From: Streptomyces sp. HPF1205 | GTDB taxonomy: Bacteria > Actinomycetota > Actinomycetes > Streptomycetales > Streptomycetaceae | Assembly (NCBI RefSeq): GCF_020400825.1 | Contig: NZ_JAINVH010000008.1 | Span: 186,001 to 250,000 of the forward strand | Reading direction: 5' to 3' | Length of the DNA stretch: 64,000 nt | Shown here: positions 26,010 through 34,147 of the stretch, piece after piece | Position numbering within the stretch: position 1 is the first letter of the stretch | How the letters are laid out: every line of letters starts with the position of its first letter | Notes under the pieces: model-generated | What the model was told of the DNA's origin: nothing | Seen by the model: only the letters and a program-made list of their open reading frames with translations | Databases searched by the model: none | Position numbers and translations under genes: made by a program

Positions 26010-26161
26010 CCCGCGGCCGCCGGCCGTCGACACGCACGATCCGACCGCGGCCGGGCGCCACCCGGCAGGGCCCCGGCACTCCGTCACCACGGGGTGCGGG
26101 GGCCCGCCGCCGCGCTTACCGTGGTGCCGTCCGCACGCCTTTGAGGGGACGTCCGACCGCC

Positions 26162-27208
26162 ATGCCGGAAGCGCAGTACGACGACGCTGTCAACGAGGCC
26201 CTGGAGCGCCTCGAACACGCCGGATTCTTCTTCGGCCACGGAAACCAGCTCCGCGGATTCGCCATCCACGCCCCGATGGGCGCCGAGGCACTGGCCACCC
26301 TCGGCCACGGCGACCGGGTGCCCGCATGGGTCGACTGGTACGCCGGCCTGCGGGGCCTCGGCGAGCCGCCGGACCGCCTCGCCCCCCTCGACCCCGACGA
26401 CGCCGCCTCGTGGCGTCCGGCCCTCGGCGAGACGCGGCGGCTGACCGACTGGGCCGTGCTCTTCCGCCGCCAGATCGACGAGCTCGGCTGGCACGAGACG
26501 CTGGTCAGGTGGTGGCCACGGCTCACCCCGGGCATGCTCGCCGGACTCACCCACGGCCTCATCCGCACCGCACACGCGGTGCGCGGCATCGCCACCGTCG
26601 ACACCCCCAGCGAGCTCCAGTTGCACGAGCTCGCCAACGGACTGGCCTTCTGGGCGGGGATGTACCAGCCGCCGAGCAGCGCCATGGCGCGCGGCGCCAA
26701 GGTGGTGGGCACCGTCAAGACGCTGGGCCGCCGGCCCGCGTCCAAGCTGTTCGCCGCCGCCGACGCCAAGCTCGGCACCTCCGTGGACGCCGCGCTCGCC
26801 GAGCTCACCGCCATCGGCGCGGGCCACTACGTGACGATGCAGCCCGGCGGCAACCCCGTGCCGGCCGTCCACACGGTCACGGCGCCCGCCGCCTTGCGGA
26901 TGGTGCTGCCGCACCTGCCCGCCGAGTTCGCCCGCCCCTCCTACGAGGCGGTGCGCGACGTCAGCGGAACGCTGCTGAACATCTTCACCGGCCGGGGCCG
27001 CCGGCCGGCCGAGCCGGCCGTCGACGGCGACGACCCCGATGTGCAGCGGCAGATCATCGAGCGGGCGGTGGAGATGCGCGACGAGCACGCCATCAAGATC
27101 TCGGAGGCGGCGCGGCGCGAGTACGCCGTGAACCCCGACCCGCGTTACTTCGCCGCCGCGCACCACGCGTACGTACTGCTGGGCGGGCGGCCGTTCGGAG
27201 TGTCCTGA
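26162..27208 (+). CDS. Questin oxidase-like protein (DUF4243)
   Basis: 348 residues. The N-terminus LEHAGFFFGHGNQLRGFAIHAPMGAEALATLGHGDRVPAWVDWY and later H/Y-rich blocks (THGLIRTAHAVRGI, ELANGLAFWAG) match the questin oxidase family, known from fungal anthraquinone ring cleavage and widespread in actinobacteria with unknown substrates. The histidines in GHGNQ, IHAP and THGLIRTAH could form the active site. ATG 26162 is chosen because the conserved region begins directly after it; the frame extends upstream into the exporter 3' end. No aromatic polyketide genes are nearby. Confidence 0.82.
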   Translation: MPEAQYDDAVNEALERLEHAGFFFGHGNQLRGFAIHAPMGAEALATLGHGDRVPAWVDWYAGLRGLGEPPDRLAPLDPDDAASWRPALGETRRLTDWAVLFRRQIDELGWHETLVRWWPRLTPGMLAGLTHGLIRTAHAVRGIATVDTPSELQLHELANGLAFWAGMYQPPSSAMARGAKVVGTVKTLGRRPASKLFAAADAKLGTSVDAALAELTAIGAGHYVTMQPGGNPVPAVHTVTAPAALRMVLPHLPAEFARPSYEAVRDVSGTLLNIFTGRGRRPAEPAVDGDDPDVQRQIIERAVEMRDEHAIKISEAARREYAVNPDPRYFAAAHHAYVLLGGRPFGVS

Positions 27209-27364
27209 ACCCCGGCCGGGTGCGCGGCGCCCGGCCGCCCGCCGACGGCTCGTCAACCGGCGTGGACGACGCGTCAAACGGCGTCCGGCCAGCGGCCTTT
27301 GTCAGTGCTTGGCGGTAAAATCGAGAGTGTTCGAAAGGGTAGGCCGACGCTCTGGAGGATGCCG

Positions 27365-27655
27365 ATGGCCGCTGCCGTACTGCCCCTGCCGATGCCCCAC
27401 CCCACCCCGTCGTCCCACCTGACCGCGTTCCCGAAGAAGCCGCTGCCGGCCGGACGGCCGCGCGAGTGGTACATCGCCCACAACCGCCGGCTGAAGACCA
27501 TGCGGCTGGTGATCGCCCTGCTCGACTCGGGCGTCTACGAGCCGGCCCAGGCGGGCAACCGGCTGATACGCGACACCGCCGAGCGCATCGGCGTACACCC
27601 CCCGTCCGACATCACCTGCCGGATGGTCCGCGCGCTGATGTCCTACGGCCGCTGA
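27365..27655 (+). CDS. Small conserved basic protein, unknown function
   Basis: 96 residues with a Pro/His-rich N-terminus and a compact helical, basic C-terminus (RPREWYIAHNRRLKTMRLVIALLDSGVYEP through ITCRMVRALMSYGR). I recall near-identical proteins in other streptomycetes but no function. GGAGG at 27354-27358 is exactly 6 bp before ATG 27365, which decides between this start and the ATG at 27359 that abuts the ribosome site. A perfect 19-bp-stem terminator follows 25 bp after the stop. No TM helix is present. Confidence 0.75.
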   Translation: MAAAVLPLPMPHPTPSSHLTAFPKKPLPAGRPREWYIAHNRRLKTMRLVIALLDSGVYEPAQAGNRLIRDTAERIGVHPPSDITCRMVRALMSYGR

Positions 27656-27680
27656 CGTCCCGAGGGCCGCTCAAGCCCGT

Positions 27681-27727
27681 CCCGCCCGCGACCGCACCCC
27701 TTTGTGCCGGGTGCGGTCGCGGGCGGG
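27681..27727. terminator. Perfect 19-bp stem bidirectional terminator
   Basis: The 27681-27699 arm pairs without mismatch to 27709-27727 around a 9-nt loop (CTTTGTGCC). It lies between the converging small basic-protein gene and dhaM and can serve both. Confidence 0.85.
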
Positions 27728-27739
27728 AAGGCGGCGTCC

Positions 27740-28195
27740 TCACGTCTTGCGGTAGGTGTACGCCTCCTCCGCCGACGCGGCGACCGTGGCGAGGTCCGCC
27801 CCCGCCGACGCCGAGACGACGGCGGCCACCGCCCCTTCGAGGAAGGGCGCGTCCACCAGGCGGGAGTCCGGCGGCAGCTCGCCGTCCGCCAGCAGTGCCT
27901 TCACGGTCAGCACGGCGCTGCCGAGGTCGGCGAGGAAGGCGACACCCGCGCCGCGGTCGACCGAACGAGCGGCCTCCGCGATCAGGTCCGAGCTGGTACC
28001 CAGCCCGCCGTCGGGACCGCCGCCCGCGGGCGCCACGGGCACGTCCGCGGCCCCGCCGGTGAGGCCGACCGCCAGTTCCGCGACGGTCGCGGCGACCGAG
28101 GCGCTGTGCGAGACCAGGACGACACCGACCAGACGGCGCGCCGTCGTGGCCGCGTCCGGGGGTACGGGGGCGGCCGGATCCGGTGGATAGGTCAT
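27740..28195 (-). CDS. dhaM: PTS-type dihydroxyacetone kinase phosphotransfer subunit DhaM
   Basis: 151 residues, a single EIIA-mannose-like domain. The phosphorylatable His is in VVLVSHSASVA (about residue 30); APAGGGPDGGLGTSSDLI and FLADLGSAVLTVKALL are typical of DhaM. It relays phosphate from HPr to the ADP bound in DhaL. E. coli DhaM has extra HPr- and EI-like domains; here, as in many Gram-positives, they are absent, so general PTS proteins must supply phosphate. The ATG overlaps the dhaL stop (ATGA), giving coupling within the dhaKLM operon. It carries an alanine-rich 20-residue N-terminal extension. Confidence 0.93.
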   Translation of the reverse strand: MTYPPDPAAPVPPDAATTARRLVGVVLVSHSASVAATVAELAVGLTGGAADVPVAPAGGGPDGGLGTSSDLIAEAARSVDRGAGVAFLADLGSAVLTVKALLADGELPPDSRLVDAPFLEGAVAAVVSASAGADLATVAASAEEAYTYRKT

Positions 28196-28851
28196 GGCCG
28201 GCCCTCCCGAGCGGTCTGCGCCAGCGCCGCTATCAGGAGCGCCGACGACGTGGCCCCCGGGTCCTGGTGGCCGATGCTGCGCTCGCCGAGATAACTGGCC
28301 CGGCCCTTGCGGGCGCGCATCGGAATCGTGGCCTTCGCGCCCTCGTCCGAGGCCTGCGCCGCCGCGTCCAGGGCGTCGGCCAGCGCCCCGCCCGCGTCCA
28401 GCGCGCCGCCGAACGCTTCCAGCGCGGGCAGCAGCGCGTCCAGCATCGTCTTGTCACCGGGCACGGCGCCGCCGAGCTGCGCCACCCCGTCGATCCCGGC
28501 CCGCAGCGCGTCGCGCAGTTGCGCCGCCGTCACCGACGCCTCCTCGCCGAGCGCCTTGCCCGCGCGCCGCAGCAGCGTCCCGTACAGCGGGCCGGACGCC
28601 CCGCCGACCGTACTGATGAGCTGCCGTCCCACCGCGACCAGCGCTCCGCCGGGGGTGTCCGGCGGTTCCTGTGCGATGGAGGTGCGGGCGGCCCGGAAGC
28701 CGCGCCGCATGTTGCCGCCGTGGTCGGCGTCGCCGATGGGGGAGTCGAGCTGGGTGAGATGGTCGGCCTCGCGTTCGACGGCCTCGGTCGCGATGTCGAG
28801 CCAGCGGCGCACGAAGGCCGCGTCGACGGCGGAACCGGTCGGGGCGTTCAT
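28192..28851 (-). CDS. dhaL: Dihydroxyacetone kinase ADP-binding subunit DhaL
   Basis: 219 residues, an all-helical nucleotide-binding subunit. The Mg/ADP site DSPIGDADHGGNM carries the three conserved Asp; further on are VGGASGPLYGTLL, PGDKTMLDALLPA and RKGRASYLGERSIGHQDPGA. The bound ADP acts as a phosphate carrier between DhaM and the dihydroxyacetone held by DhaK. Second gene of dhaKLM; 36 bp after dhaK, and its stop overlaps the dhaM start. N-terminal residues 1-12 are not conserved. Confidence 0.95.
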   Translation of the reverse strand: MNAPTGSAVDAAFVRRWLDIATEAVEREADHLTQLDSPIGDADHGGNMRRGFRAARTSIAQEPPDTPGGALVAVGRQLISTVGGASGPLYGTLLRRAGKALGEEASVTAAQLRDALRAGIDGVAQLGGAVPGDKTMLDALLPALEAFGGALDAGGALADALDAAAQASDEGAKATIPMRARKGRASYLGERSIGHQDPGATSSALLIAALAQTAREGRP

Positions 28852-28887
28852 ACCGTGCCCTTTCAGCAGCAGGTTCGGACGGTCGGC

Positions 28888-29880
28888 TCAGCAGCCCCAG
28901 CGCAGCGCCGGGGTGGAGACCGGCGCGTCCCACAGTCGCAGCAGCTCCTCGTCGACCTGGCAGATCGTCACCGAGGCGCCCGCCATGTCCAGTGAGGTCA
29001 CGTAGTTGCCGACGAGCGTACGGGCCACCGGGACCCGGCGTTCGTCCAGTACCCGGTGCACCTCCGCCGCGAAACCGTACAGCTCCAGCAGGGGAGTCGC
29101 GCCCATTCCGTTGACCAGCAGCAGCACCGGGGCGTCCGGCCGCAGGTCCTCCACCACCGCGTCCACCGCGAAGTCGGCGATCTCGCCCGAGGTCATCATC
29201 GCCCGCCGCTCCCGGCCGGGCTCCCCGTGGATGCCGATACCCAGCTCCAGCTCGCCGTCCGGCAGGTCGAAGGTGGGGCCGCCCTTGGCGGGTGTGGTGA
29301 CCGCGCTCAGCGCCACGCCGAAGCTGCGCGACATCTCGTTGACCCGGTGCGCGATCGCGGCCACCCGGTCCAGCGGCGCGCCCTCCTCCGCCGCGGCCCC
29401 CGCGATCTTCTCCACGAACAGCGTCGCCCCTGTGCCGCGCCGCCCCGCCGTGTAGAGGCTGTCGGTGACCGCCACGTCGTCGTTGACCAGCACCTTCGCC
29501 ACCTGTACGCCCTCGTCCTCGGCGAGCTCGGCGGCCATGTCGAAGTTGAGCACGTCCCCGGTGTAGTTCTTGACGACGAACAGCACGCCGGCCCCGCTGT
29601 CCACCGCGGCCGCCGCCCGTACCATCTGGTCCGGTACGGGGGAGGTGAAGACCTCGCCGGGACAGGCCGCGGTCAGCATTCCCAGGCCCACGAAACCGCC
29701 GTGCAGCGGCTCGTGGCCGGAGCCGCCGCCGGAGACCAGGCCCACCTTGCCCTCGTACGGCGCACCCTTGCGCATGATCACCCGGTGCTCGACGTCGACG
29801 GTCAGCTCGGGGTGCGCCACCGCGATCCCGCGCAGGGCGTCCGCGACCACGGTCTCGGGGACGTTGATCAGCATCCTCAT
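28888..29880 (-). CDS. dhaK: Dihydroxyacetone kinase substrate-binding subunit DhaK
   Basis: 330 residues. DhaK binds dihydroxyacetone as a covalent hemiaminal to a histidine, seen in the conserved GIGIHGEPG. Other signatures: VGLVSGGGSGHEPLHGGFVG, KNYTGDVLNFDMAAELA, NDDVAV and LLVNGMGATPLLELYG. First gene of dhaKLM, with AGGAGGTAGCG immediately before ATG 29880. The operon routes dihydroxyacetone (from glycerol oxidation or aldol cleavage) into glycolysis via its phosphate. No local regulator is seen; the upstream 300 bp contain no clear operator. Confidence 0.95.
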   Translation of the reverse strand: MRMLINVPETVVADALRGIAVAHPELTVDVEHRVIMRKGAPYEGKVGLVSGGGSGHEPLHGGFVGLGMLTAACPGEVFTSPVPDQMVRAAAAVDSGAGVLFVVKNYTGDVLNFDMAAELAEDEGVQVAKVLVNDDVAVTDSLYTAGRRGTGATLFVEKIAGAAAEEGAPLDRVAAIAHRVNEMSRSFGVALSAVTTPAKGGPTFDLPDGELELGIGIHGEPGRERRAMMTSGEIADFAVDAVVEDLRPDAPVLLLVNGMGATPLLELYGFAAEVHRVLDERRVPVARTLVGNYVTSLDMAGASVTICQVDEELLRLWDAPVSTPALRWGC

Positions 29881-30138
29881 CGCTACCTCCTGGTGCTACC
29901 GGCAGCCCGGCTCGGGTGGTGGTCCTTCCAGGTCACGGCGGATCCGCGGAGCCCGGCACCGGCCCGGCGCCGGCGGGGGCCCATCCGCTAGGACCCACGG
30001 TATGCCGTCGGGCCGGGTTCTTCTCCAGGACGGCGGCCCTCGGCGGGAGCGCGGCGGGCCGCGGCGGGCGCGGTCCGCCGCGACCGCGCCGGGCGCGAAC
30101 GGGCGGGCACGCGGCGTCGTCGCGGCCCGCCGGGGGAG
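29881..30138. other. Gene-free GC-rich stretch upstream of dhaK
   Basis: Between the dhaK start and the acyl-CoA dehydrogenase stop (306 bp in total) I see no supported gene. The sequence is dominated by GGC/GCC runs with many weak inverted repeats; no promoter hexamers for dhaK could be placed with confidence. Its left end holds the hairpin described separately. Confidence 0.4.
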
Positions 30139-30186
30139 TCCCCGCTGCCGCGCGCGTCCCGCGCGCCCCCCACGGCAGGAGTGGGG
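30139..30186 (-). terminator. Composite hairpin after the acyl-CoA dehydrogenase gene
   Basis: An inner perfect stem GCGCGCG (30150-30156) / CGCGCGC (30160-30166) with a 3-nt loop is framed by CTGCCG / CGGCAG and CCCC / GGGG arms. It abuts the stop codon at 30187 and would terminate the leftward transcript. Confidence 0.6.
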
Positions 30187-31344
30187 CTACGGCAGGTTGC
30201 GGGCCATCACTATGCGCTGGACCTGGTTGGTCCCCTCGTAGATCTGGGTGATCTTCGCGTCGCGCATCATCCGCTCCAGCGGGTAGTCCCGGGTGTAGCC
30301 GTAGCCGCCGAGGAGCTGCACCGCGTCCGTCGTGATCTCCATCGCCACGTCGGAGGCGAAACACTTGGCCGCCGCGCCGAAGAAGGTCAGGTCGCCGTCG
30401 GAGCGCTCGGACCGGGCGGCCGCCGCGTACGTCAGCTGCCGGGCCGCCTCCAGCTTCATCGCCATGTCCGCGAGCATGAACTGGATGCCCTGGAACTCGG
30501 CGATGGCCTTCCCGAACTGCCGGCGCTCCTGGACGTACCCCTTGGCGTAGTCCAGGGCGCCCTGCGCGATGCCCAGCGCCTGGGCCGCGATCGTCACCCG
30601 GGTGTGGTCGAGGGTGCGCATGGCGGTCGCGAAGCCCGTGCCCTCCTCGCCGATCATCCGGTCCGCGGGGATGCGGACGTTGTCGAAGTACACCTCGCGG
30701 GTCGGCGAGCCCTTGATGCCCAGCTTCTTCTCCGGCGCGCCGAAGGACACGCCCTCGTCGTCCTTCTCCACCACGAACGCCGAGATGCCCTTCGAGCGCT
30801 TGCCGGGGTCGGTCACCGCCATGACCGTGTAGAACTGCGACACCCCCGCGTTGGTGATCCACCGCTTGACGCCGTTGAGCACGTAAGTGTCGCCGTCGCG
30901 GACCGCGCGGGTGGTCATGCCCGCCGCGTCGGAGCCCGCCTCGGGCTCGGACAGGCAGTAGGAGAACATGCCCTTCTTGCGGGCCAGGGCGCCCAGGTAC
31001 CTGCTCTTGAGCTCCTCGGAGCCGGAGAGCTGCACCGGCAGCGAACCGAGCTTGTTGACCGCGGGGATGAGGGAGGAGGAGGCGCACACCCGGGCGACCT
31101 CCTCGATGACGATCACCGTGGACAGCGCGTCCGCGCCCGCGCCGTCGTACGCCTCGGGGACGTGCACCGCGTGCAGGTCGTTGGCCTCCAGTGCCTCGCG
31201 GGCCTCCTCGGGGAAGCGGCCCAGCTCGTCCACCTCCGCCGCGAACGGGGCGATCTTGGCCTCCGCCAGCGAGCGCACCGCGTCCCGGAGCATCTCGTGC
31301 TCCTCGGACGTCCGGAAAAAGTCGAACTCCGACGACGTTGACAT
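30187..31344 (-). CDS. Acyl-CoA dehydrogenase
   Basis: 385 residues with the full ACAD fold. An N-terminal helical domain is followed by the FAD-binding block SYCLSEPEAGSDAAGMTTRA, WITNAGVSQFYTVMA, the C-terminal QFGKAIAEFQGIQFMLADMA, QLLGGYGYTRDYPLERMMRDAKITQIYEGTNQVQR. The Glu of IYEGTNQ is at the short-chain catalytic-base position. It desaturates an acyl-CoA (short/branched-chain or fatty) and passes electrons to ETF. Start ATG 31344 has AAGGAG 7 bp upstream; the frame extends 18 codons further without support. A palindromic operator lies directly upstream, shared with the divergent TetR gene. Confidence 0.94.
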   Translation of the reverse strand: MSTSSEFDFFRTSEEHEMLRDAVRSLAEAKIAPFAAEVDELGRFPEEAREALEANDLHAVHVPEAYDGAGADALSTVIVIEEVARVCASSSLIPAVNKLGSLPVQLSGSEELKSRYLGALARKKGMFSYCLSEPEAGSDAAGMTTRAVRDGDTYVLNGVKRWITNAGVSQFYTVMAVTDPGKRSKGISAFVVEKDDEGVSFGAPEKKLGIKGSPTREVYFDNVRIPADRMIGEEGTGFATAMRTLDHTRVTIAAQALGIAQGALDYAKGYVQERRQFGKAIAEFQGIQFMLADMAMKLEAARQLTYAAAARSERSDGDLTFFGAAAKCFASDVAMEITTDAVQLLGGYGYTRDYPLERMMRDAKITQIYEGTNQVQRIVMARNLP

Positions 31345-31357
31345 GCCCGACTCCTTA

Positions 31358-31378
31358 TGAGGGTACCCAGTACCCTCA
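31358..31378. promoter_or_regulatory. Perfect palindromic operator between ACAD and TetR genes
   Basis: Two 9-bp arms, TGAGGGTAC (31358-31366) and its exact reverse complement GTACCCTCA (31370-31378), flank a CCA centre. A CATAAT -10 hexamer for the ACAD gene (minus strand, 31378-31383) overlaps the right arm, so a bound repressor would block the ACAD promoter. The divergent TetR-type gene starts 50 bp away and is the obvious binder. Confidence 0.8.
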
Positions 31379-31427
31379 TTATGCACACCGGGTGCCACGT
31401 GATCCCGGGCTGCGGTGTAATGGGGCG

Positions 31428-32144
31428 ATGAGCCAGACCAAGGACCCGGGTGCCGCGCCCCGGCCCGCCGGACACGGCGACGAGCGGCCGCCGATGCGCG
31501 ACCTGCTGGTGGCCGCCGCCTTCGACCTGTTCACCGAGCGCGGCTACGAGCACACCACCGTCGACGACATCGTCAAGCTGGCCGGTGTCGGGCGGCGTTC
31601 CTTCTTCCGCTACTTCCCCAGCAAGGAGGACGTGGTCTTCCCCGACCACGAGCGCGCCCTGGCCGACATGGTGGCCTACCTGGACGCCGACCACCCCGGG
31701 CAGGACCCGGTGGACACCGCCTGCGGCGCCGCCCGGGTGGTCCTGCGGATGTACGCCGAGAACCCCGCCTTCTCGGTCCGCCGCTACGCCCTCACCCGGC
31801 GGGTGCCCGCGCTCAAGGCGGCCGAGATCTCCGTCGTGTGGCGCTACGAGCGCGCCCTGGCCTCCTTCCTCGAACGCCGCTTCGCCGGCCTGCCCGACGG
31901 CGGCGTCCGCGCCCACCTCGTTGCCGCCGCGGTGGTGGCCGCCCACAACCACGGCCTTCGCTCCTGGCTGCGCTCGGGCGGCCAGGGCGACGTCGCCGAG
32001 CGCGTCGAGGCCGCCCTGGACCTGGTCCGCCGCACCTGGCGCGGCCCCGAGGACACCGTCGTCCTGATCACCCGCTCGGGTACCCCCATGTGGCAGGTCG
32101 TCCAGCGTGTCGAGGCCGCCCTGCGCGACGGCGGGGACACCTGA
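31428..32144 (+). CDS. TetR-family transcriptional regulator
   Basis: 238 residues. The N-terminal TetR HTH is RDLLVAAAFDLFTERGYEHTTVDDIVKLAGVGRRSFFRYFPSKEDVVF (about residues 23-70), with the typical F-x-Y-F end of the domain; the ligand-binding C-terminal half is all-helical. Divergent from the acyl-CoA dehydrogenase, with a perfect 21-bp palindrome in between. It probably represses that gene and responds to an acyl-CoA or fatty acid, an inference from context. ATG 31428 is taken; upstream frame is antisense to the ACAD gene. Confidence 0.9.
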   Translation: MSQTKDPGAAPRPAGHGDERPPMRDLLVAAAFDLFTERGYEHTTVDDIVKLAGVGRRSFFRYFPSKEDVVFPDHERALADMVAYLDADHPGQDPVDTACGAARVVLRMYAENPAFSVRRYALTRRVPALKAAEISVVWRYERALASFLERRFAGLPDGGVRAHLVAAAVVAAHNHGLRSWLRSGGQGDVAERVEAALDLVRRTWRGPEDTVVLITRSGTPMWQVVQRVEAALRDGGDT

Positions 32145-32260
32145 GCGGAGCCGGCCCAGGGAACTGAGTGCCGTCCGGTTTCCCTCGTCGTCGCCCCCGC
32201 CCGCTGTCCGCCCACGGAGGAAGCGGCGGGAGCAACCGGACAATCCCGCGTAAAGCAGGA

Positions 32261-32318
32261 CTGCACCGAGTGGACGCCGTGCATACGATGGGACTGGCGT
32301 TGATCGTCCGATCAGCGC
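32261..32318 (+). promoter_or_regulatory. Candidate promoter and dyad upstream of the redox-signalling cassette
   Basis: CTGCAC (32261-32266) and TACGAT (32284-32289) are spaced by exactly 17 bp. An almost perfect dyad, GCGTTGATCG / CGATCAGCGC (9 of 10 pairs, 2-bp centre, 32297-32318), follows at the expected transcription start. Together they look like a regulated promoter with a leader of about 170 nt before ATG 32465. The rest of the 320-bp interval after the TetR stop shows nothing else. Confidence 0.5.
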
Positions 32319-32464
32319 GGGACCGGTGCCGACGGCGGCGAGGAAGACCCGCGAGGAGCGGCGGCGGCGCACGACAGCGAGGCACTCCGGCGCGCTCGGC
32401 CGCGGCCGGCGAGGCGCCGGTGACGCCGGGCCCGCCCGGGCCCGGCCGTACGGATGGGGGCAGC

Positions 32465-34147
32465 ATGCCGGGGACACAACCCGGCGGCGCGACACGAACC
32501 GTGATCGTGACCGTCGACGACGACCCAGCGGTGTCGCGGGCGGTCGCCCGCGACCTGCGGCGACGCTACGGCGAGTCGCACCGCATCGTCCGCGCCGACT
32601 CCGGGAGGTCGGCGCTGGAGGCGCTGCGGGACCTCAGGCTGCGCGGCGACTCGGTGGCGGTGATCCTCGCCGACTACCGGATGCCGGAGATGAACGGCAT
32701 CGAATTCCTCGAACAGGCCATGGACGTCTACCCCGGCGCCCGTCGCGTGCTGCTGACCGCGTACGCCGACACCGGCGCCGCCATCGACGCCATCAACGTG
32801 GTCGACCTCGACCACTACCTGCTCAAGCCCTGGGACCCGCCGGAGGAGAAGCTCTACCCGGTGGTCGACGACCTGCTGGCCGCCTGGCGCCGCGAGGACC
32901 ACCGGCCGGTGAAGGAGACCAAGGTCGTGGGGCACCGCTGGTCGGCCCGCTCCTCGGGGGTCCGCGAGTTCCTCGCCCGCAACCAGGTGCCCTACCGCTG
33001 GTACTCGTGGGACGAACCCGAGGGGCAGGCTCTGCTCGCGGCCGCCGAGGAGGACGGCGAACGGCTGCCGGTGGTGATCACCCCGGACGGCAAGGCCCTG
33101 GTGGAACCCTCCGACCAGGACCTGGCCAGCAGCGTCGGGCTCGCCACCAGCCCCAGCTCCCGCTTCTACGACCTCATCGTCATCGGCGGCGGCCCGGCGG
33201 GCCTGGGCGCGGCCGTCTACGGCGCCTCCGAGGGCCTGCGCACCGTACTGGTCGAAGCCACCGCCACCGGCGGCCAGGCGGGACAGAGCTCCCGGATCGA
33301 GAACTACCTGGGCTTCCCCGACGGCGTCTCCGGCGGCCAGCTCACCGACCGGGCGCACCGCCAGGCCGCCAGGTTCGGCGCCGAGATCCTCACCGCCTGC
33401 GAGGTCACCGGCCTGGAGATCAACGGCTCCTCCAGGACCGTCCGGCTGGCCGACGGCTCCAGCGTGGCCGCGCACACCGTCATTCTGGCCACCGGCGTCT
33501 CCTACCGGCAGCTCGGCGCCCCCGGACTGGACGTCCTCACCGGCCGCGGCGTCTACTACGGCTCCGCGCTCACCGAGGCACCGGCGTGCCGGGACCAGGA
33601 CGTCTACATAGTCGGCGGCGCCAACTCCGCCGGACAGGCCGCGATGTACCTGGCCAGGGGCGCCCGCTCGGTGACCCTCCTGGTGCGCGGCGAGTCCCTG
33701 ACCGCCTCCATGTCGCACTACCTGATCCAGCAGATCGAGAACACCCCGCGAATCCGGGTGCGCACCTGCACCGAGGTGGCCGGCGTCCACGGCACCGACC
33801 ACCTGGAGGGGATCACCCTGCGCGACTCCAGGACGGGGCGGACGCAGGACGTGGACGCCCAGTTCCTGTTCGTGTTCATCGGCGCGGCGCCGAGGACGGA
33901 CTGGCTCGACGGAGTCGTGCTGCGCGACCCGCGCGGCTTCGTTGTCGCCGGCCCCGACCTCGCGGCCGCCGGCGAGCGCCCCGAGGGCTGGCCGCTGGAC
34001 CGGCCGCCGTACCACCTGGAGACCAGCGTGCCCGGCGTGTTCGTCGCCGGGGACGCACGGGCCGAGTCCGCCAAGCGGGTCGCGTCAGCGGTCGGCGAGG
34101 GCGCCATGGCCGTCATGCTCGTCCACCGCTACCTGGAGCGGCTATGA
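32465..34147 (+). CDS. Response-regulator receiver fused to thioredoxin-reductase-like flavoprotein
   Basis: 560 residues in three parts. (1) Receiver domain, about 12-130: acidic pocket VTVDDDP, phosphoacceptor Asp70 in ILADYRMPEMNG, switch Thr in LLTAYAD, Lys in LLKPWDPP. (2) A thioredoxin/glutaredoxin-like segment, about 155-225 (VREFLARNQVPYRWYSWDEPEG, RLPVVITPDGKALVEPS). (3) A thioredoxin-reductase-type FAD/NADPH module, about 238-560: GGGPAGLGAAVYGASEG, GGANSAGQAAMYLARGA, VFVAGDARA. The CxxC redox pair of true TrxR is absent (the aligned segment reads SALTEAPACRD), so it is not a classical thioredoxin reductase. No DNA-binding output is present. Its stop overlaps the start of the kinase gene (ATGA). 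Confidence 0.9.
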   Translation: MPGTQPGGATRTVIVTVDDDPAVSRAVARDLRRRYGESHRIVRADSGRSALEALRDLRLRGDSVAVILADYRMPEMNGIEFLEQAMDVYPGARRVLLTAYADTGAAIDAINVVDLDHYLLKPWDPPEEKLYPVVDDLLAAWRREDHRPVKETKVVGHRWSARSSGVREFLARNQVPYRWYSWDEPEGQALLAAAEEDGERLPVVITPDGKALVEPSDQDLASSVGLATSPSSRFYDLIVIGGGPAGLGAAVYGASEGLRTVLVEATATGGQAGQSSRIENYLGFPDGVSGGQLTDRAHRQAARFGAEILTACEVTGLEINGSSRTVRLADGSSVAAHTVILATGVSYRQLGAPGLDVLTGRGVYYGSALTEAPACRDQDVYIVGGANSAGQAAMYLARGARSVTLLVRGESLTASMSHYLIQQIENTPRIRVRTCTEVAGVHGTDHLEGITLRDSRTGRTQDVDAQFLFVFIGAAPRTDWLDGVVLRDPRGFVVAGPDLAAAGERPEGWPLDRPPYHLETSVPGVFVAGDARAESAKRVASAVGEGAMAVMLVHRYLERL

